Shown here: positions 59,365-64,000 of the stretch, one piece after another
How the letters are laid out: every line of letters starts with the position of its first letter
How positions within the stretch are numbered: position 1 is the stretch's first letter
Assembly: GCF_000002985.6 (NCBI RefSeq)
Contig: NC_003283.11
Span: 2,790,001 to 2,854,000 of the forward strand
Direction of reading: 5' to 3'
Source: Caenorhabditis elegans
Lineage: Eukaryota > Nematoda > Chromadorea > Rhabditida > Rhabditidae
Length of the DNA: 64,000 nucleotides
The notes under the pieces: model-generated
What the model was told of the DNA's origin: nothing
Databases searched by the model: none
Seen by the model: only the letters and a program-made list of their open reading frames with translations
Program-made: the position numbers and the translations under genes

Positions 59365-62019
59365 ATGCGTCTACTAATATTTCTGACAGTATTAATAAAT
59401 TTTTCAAGTTGTTTGAATATTTTGTTCTATTACGCTGTAATCGGTCCATCACATATTGCATATTTGAGAAATACAATTGGAAAACTTTTGGCAAGAGGTC
59501 ACAATGTGGTTAGCTTTCCATTTTTAATTAATTTTCCTCTAAACAAATATTTAGGATGTTGTTTTTGCGGTGTATAATGAACTTGCAAACTTGGATTTAT
59601 TTCCGGATGTTCGGCGAATTTATTACAATAGACATGCTGATCCTGATTATTGGAAAAAGAATGCAAATCATTTTTCCAACATGTTTGAGAAATCTCCTAC
59701 TCCGCTTGGAGAATTTGAAATATTCCACGAATCTGGCTATCAGTTGTGTAAAAGTTAGCTGGTAAGAGTTGGAATTCAAACAGAAATTAAAATTATTTCA
59801 GTTGCAATTAACGATTTGAAGCTGATTGAATTTTTGAAATCTGGCAAATATGATATCGGATTCAGTAGTGACTATGATCCTTGTGGAAATATTCTGATGA
59901 CAGCTGCTGGAATTCCGTCAATTGGAAGTACGTTAAAAGTGAAGTAGCGCCAGTGGGGAAATTGTTAAAGACTACTCCGATGGTGCCGAAATGGCCGAAT
60001 ATTATAATAAAAATTTTCAAAAAATTTTTGAAAATGTTTATTTACTGTCAAAAAGTGACCATAGCTCAGTTTTTGCCACTCAAAATTTTGGAAGTCGGCC
60101 ACTTTTTTTTTATACTGTATTTTTTTTCAATTATTTGCATTAAACCGTTGTAGGGGTCGGGACATGCGACATTATTCTGGATTTCCTCAGAAGCTCATAT
60201 TTTTCGAAATTTTGGCAATGTGCCAAAACTTTGACCGGAAAATCCACCTTTAATTAACAAATAGCTATTGAAATTCATATTCACACGTGGTGCCAGGCTG
60301 TTCCATTACGGTTTGACCTCCAAAAAAAATGCGGGAATTTTTTCTCAAACAAAAAAAGTGACGTAGGCACGTTCTTAACCATGCAAAATCAATTAAGAAG
60401 TCTGCGTCAAAATTCCCGCATTTTTTGTAGATCACAACGAAATGGGACATTTTGACACCACGTGATTTAAGGTTTAATTGCGACTCCGATATTTTTGCCA
60501 CACATTGTTAGCGCTGGACTTCCAACAGTGGCAAGTGTTTATGGAAGTGAGGAACTTCTGAAAATTTGAACACAAAAATAGTTTCCAGCTTCCCTTTACC
60601 CCGAACATGACAGCTCGTTGTATGACAAAATTTTTAATTTAATTCGGCTCACATACTATCACTATGCCATATCGCCAGATATGGATAGGAAATATGTAAG
60701 ATTAAGAGCAGTGAAACACTTTAATATTTTCGAATAAATTTTAGAATAATCTCATAACAAAACGATTTGGGAACAATTTTCCTGATGTTGGAACAATTGA
60801 ACGAGGAATTGACATTATTTTTGTAAACAGTCATGATTTCCTTGAACAACAGCGCCCAATGAGCCCAAAAATCAAATATATTGGAGGAATGGCGATTCGT
60901 AAAGCGAAACAACTACCCGATGAATTCGAGAAAATACTATCGGTTCCTAAATCAGCATATGTACTATTCTCATTTGGAACCCAAGTTCCTACAGCAAAAA
61001 TGCCGCTCCCAATAAGAAGAAACTTTGTGGGAGCATTCAAAAAGTTTCCAAATGTGACATTTCTTTGGAAGTATGATAGTTTGGAATTGGATGCAGATAT
61101 TTTCCAAGGAGTTGAGAATATACACCGACTCGAGTGGTTGCCACAAACCGAACTTCTCCGTGAGTCCTTCTCTGCAGTTTCTTGCCCAAGTTTAACCCAC
61201 AAATATTAACTTGGATCAGAAGTTGGGCAAGACTTTGGCAAAACTTGGATTCAGGCTGCACCAAAGTTTTACCCAAGTTTTAACCAACTCTTGCCAAACT
61301 TTGATCCAAACTTTTCTTATTTCGACTCAAACTTGGGTAGAATTTTGGCGCGGCCTGAATCCAAGTTTCGCCAAAGTCTTGCCCAACTTTTGCCCTAATT
61401 TAGCCTGATCCAAATTATTACTGTTTGGGCCGAACTTAGGCCTAGAGGCCTGAGCTAGAAATACGTTTCAATAAAAGCATACAATTTAGATGATAATCGT
61501 GTTAAACTATTCATCAGTCATATGGGCTTAAATTCGTACCTGGAGACTGCAACCGCAGGAGTTCCTGTTCTGTCAATCCCACTTTTTGCCGATCAACAAA
61601 ATAATGCACAGAATAGTACGATATGACATTATTTAAATTTTTAAAGTTTTTTTCCTAATTTAGCAAGAGATCGTGGAATGGGTCTCTTACTTGATCGAGA
61701 CAAATTGACAACCAAAAACATTGAATCCGCTTTGCACGAACTTCTTGAAAACCCGAAATACCTTTCAAATGCGAGATCGATTTCAAAGATGATTCTGGAG
61801 AAACCGGATAAGGCGAACGACACATTTATTCATTGGTTGGAGTTTACAGCGAGAAATCCTGGTCTGGGAAGAGTGCTGAAACTACCCGGAGCTGAGCTGA
61901 GCCCGTTTTATTATTACTGCGGAGATATTTTATTGCTGGTTTTTTGTATACTTTTTATTATTCTTCACACTGTTCTGAGAACAATCAATTTACCATCTAG
62001 AAAGATCAAGAGTGAATGA
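59365..62019 (+). CDS. UDP-glucuronosyltransferase (UGT)
   Basis: Eight phased exons: 59365-59508, 59555-59753, 59802-59927, 60472-60546, 60589-60695, about 60744-61158, about 61491-61615, about 61664-62019. The product has a signal peptide ([17 protein letters not shown]), N-terminal acceptor-binding half with [16 protein letters not shown], the [12 protein letters not shown] loop, and the C-terminal donor-binding signature [24 protein letters not shown] with [21 protein letters not shown]-terminal membrane anchor is followed by a basic tail. These enzymes conjugate glucuronate or glucose to lipophilic compounds in the ER lumen. Exon 4 was found by phase: its acceptor lies seven bases from a MITE. 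It is the only enzyme gene within the receptor cluster, and looks intact. Confidence -1.
60284..60464. mobile_element. Small MITE (CACGTGGTGTCAGGC type), copy 3, in a UGT intron
   Basis: Perfect outer ends CACGTGGTG and CACCACGTG enclose CCATTACGGTTTGACCTCCA and its inverse, with CATTTTTTGTAGATCACA. The element ends seven bases before the acceptor of UGT exon 4 (AAG at 60469-60471). Confidence -1.
61205..61405. repeat. Inverted repeat in a UGT intron
   Basis: Left arm 61211-61258 (TTGGATCAGAAGTTGGGCAA, GACTTTGGCAAAACTTGG, ATTCAGGC) is matched inverted at 61345-61402 (GCCTGAATCCAAGTTTCGCC, AAAGTCTTGCCC). The loop contains further CCAAGTTT/AAACTTGG units. Confidence -1.
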
Positions 62020-62424
62020 AGAATTTTTACCATATAAGACAAGAATTCGTAACAAACAATTGAAGACACACATTATACATTCCGAACGATTCTAAGTTTT
62101 TTTAAAAGTTGACAGGTTTTCTACTAGCTTCCGGTCAATTTTCTGAAATTTCCACAACCTTCGAGAGATTTCTAGGAATTTATTATAAATTTTAGAAGTT
62201 TTCAGGAACTTACAAAAATTTGTCTAGATAAAGTTTTCCAACCAAGGCCCACCAAAATGTAAAAATTTTCATCTAATTCTGGTTGATTAAAACATTTATT
62301 GCGAATTCAAAAATAAGCCACAAAACAAAATAAATTTATTGAAATGAAAGCTCAAATTGTTAGTCAGATACTCAATGATTAATAATTGCAGAAAACAAAT
62401 GTATTTTTAAAATCAAAGTTGAGC
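62020..62424. terminator. Convergent 3' ends of UGT and Srj with a shared poly(A) signal
   Basis: AATAAATTTATT at about 62329-62340 is a palindrome that offers a canonical AATAAA on both strands, about 310 bases after the UGT stop and 85 bases after the minus-strand receptor stop. The spacer also contains weak heat-shock-element-like text (62110-62230). Confidence -1.
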
Positions 62425-63674
62425 CTACTGATTTCGCTGATCTGTGCTCTCCTTTGCGTCAACCGCGAGTGACGGAATCCTCTTCCAGAAATTCAAAATT
62501 TTTTTTCGGAAAATTGGAAGACACAGGATTATGGCCACCGGGTCGACAAACGCAAACACTCCGAGAGCACTGACTTCAAGGTAGTTGAATCCTCTGTAAA
62601 TATTTTTTCGGTATTTGATGTTAATTTTTTCAATACCTTGCAAGTTGAATGTTAAACATAGGACTGTACCAGCAAATGAGACATGGAGAAAAGCTTATGA
62701 AAATCGGGATCACTGTTTGAACAATCAATGCTCTCAATAGTTCCACGTTAAATTTCGACGTCTTCTTACTAGCATTAACTGTCATTTTCTTCAACCTAGC
62801 CATAATCTGACAATTTGGTAATAAATTGTTTTATTTGAAAATTCAAAACTAACCATTCTGGCCATGACAAGAAATGCTATTATAGATGCCACTGAGACTG
62901 TGGACAACATCATTATGGCCTCCCAAGATTGGAAAGTTGTTTCCGCTGATCCTTCCTGAAACTTGCAATTTGAAATTTTGTACAACTATTTATAATTCAC
63001 ATGAAACAATGCTCCGAGCGTATTGTAATCCATTGAATCAGTGCCATAAATTTCGAAAAAGTCTTTGCGAATGTACTCTCTGATTTCCACATTTGCGCGT
63101 GCTGGGAAGTAACAAATCGCGTGCCACGTCACGAAGTACAATGCGAAAACAAATGCAGATCAGATACCAGTGAAAATTCTGTTTGGTCAGACTAGAGTTA
63201 TGGATGACGAGGTACCGATATATGAAATGAATGAGGAGAACCGCGTAACTTCCAGCCACTAGAGAACATCGGCCGGCCATCATGTGGAAGTTAATTTCGG
63301 AAGCTTCAGAGAACCAGCCATGTCTCACCGTGAGGAAGAAGCAGTAGCGATAGCTGTGGATGTCCTGGTAAGAATTTTTGAAATTGTCATGTTTAACGGA
63401 GTACTAGATTACTTACCAATGGAACAACTACATTCACAATTGAATAAATCAAATTGAAAATTGCAAAATACAAGAGCAGATATCGGTAATTGCCGAAGTT
63501 TGCGGATTTCTCAGTGAAAATCAGATAGACAAACACTGGATTCACCAAAAACGAGAGCGCGCAGAAAATTCGCGGGATGTAAAGAAAAATCCCCTGGTCG
63601 AGCACTTTCCATTTGTCAAATTGGAAAAAAGTATTATTATAGAAAGCATTAATAGAGAAGGCGGAGTCAGACAT
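62425..63674 (-). pseudogene. Srj-type receptor, frameshifted by a 5-nt deletion in TM4
   Basis: Starts MSDSAFSINAFYNNTFFQFD at 63674. Exon 1 has FLVNPVFVYLIFTEKSANFG, exon 2 RHGWFSEASEINFHMMAGRCS and HNSSLTKQNFHWYL. Then about five bases are missing (near 63160), where T-G would follow. The other frame resumes SAFVFALYFVTWHAICYFPARA. Exons 3-5 (EGSAETTFQSW, RKFNVELLRALIVQT-like text, GFNYLEVSALGVFAFVDPVA) are open. It is closer to the 56-58 kb copy than to the tandem block. Without the frameshift it would be full length. Confidence -1.
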
Positions 63675-64000
63675 CTACCGGATGCTACTGTACGATTGAT
63701 GGGAAATTTGTCTGCTTTGATAAAAAAAGTTACTTATCTTTTTTGTGATGTTAGTAGAAATTATACGACCGGAAATTAAAACAAGGTGGTAAAAAATGTG
63801 AACCAGTCGCGAGAAAAACAATAATAAAGCTGATGTCTGTAAAACCACAGGAGACAATACGAAATGTATACCAGGAAATCAGAAAGTAGAACTCTTGTTT
63901 TTTACAGAAAAAAATCGCGGGATATTTTTTTAATATTTACATTTTTTTCCTGTAGTTATACAAATCTTCCAGAAGTTTCTAGATGTTGCTAATTTTTCTG
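63675..64000. other. Sequence beyond the last receptor, no gene seen
   Basis: AT-rich upstream region of the minus-strand Srj locus; heat-shock-element-like TTCCAGAAGTTTCTAGA appears at 63968-63984. Confidence -1.

Overview
This is nematode nuclear DNA, almost certainly Caenorhabditis elegans or a very close relative. Introns are short and AT-rich, with TTTCAG-type acceptors. Chemoreceptor families are nematode-specific (Srt, Srw, Srj), and degenerate TTAGGC (nematode telomere) repeats and small inverted-repeat transposons are scattered throughout. All gene models were assembled by hand from splice sites, frame and family resemblance; nothing was searched against a database.

Layout. (1) 1-17860, minus strand: the 5' two thirds of a giant sarcomeric gene of tandem Ig domains. 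Twenty-one exons join in frame into about 2768 residues with 19 Ig domains. The Ig-plus-linker repeats mark it as kettin (ketn-1). One of its introns holds a small secreted WAP-type protein gene on the opposite strand, and its larger introns hold heat-shock-element-like arrays, a long DNA palindrome and a tRNA-like repeat. (2) 20490-21953, plus: a secreted, probably GPI-anchored protein of unknown family. (3) 22531-31668, minus: two tandem paralogous seven-TM receptors, an Srt receptor and an Srh/Sri-like receptor. (4) 34106-36820, minus: a probable ELM2/SANT-type chromatin protein whose introns contain interstitial telomere-like repeats. (5) 36830-40995: a gene-poor AT-rich stretch. (6) 41011-42577, plus: an Srw receptor. 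(7) 42966-63674: nine Srj-type receptor loci (one plus, eight minus) interrupted by one intact UDP-glucuronosyltransferase gene.

Functional picture. There is no operon or multi-gene system that works together. The window places a muscle structural gene beside a typical chromosome-arm-like neighbourhood of chemosensory receptors plus a detoxification enzyme. The most striking observation is decay in the Srj array: four loci look intact and five carry different disabling lesions (a 1-nt deletion, two 5-nt deletions almost at the same codon, a lost splice donor, and a nonsense codon). Other items worth a check are perfect multi-unit heat-shock elements inside a kettin intron, an open in-frame 198-nt GC-rich intron in the Srt gene, a MITE abutting the Srt start, a MITE abutting a UGT splice acceptor, and a duplicated Srw-type promoter with no gene behind it.
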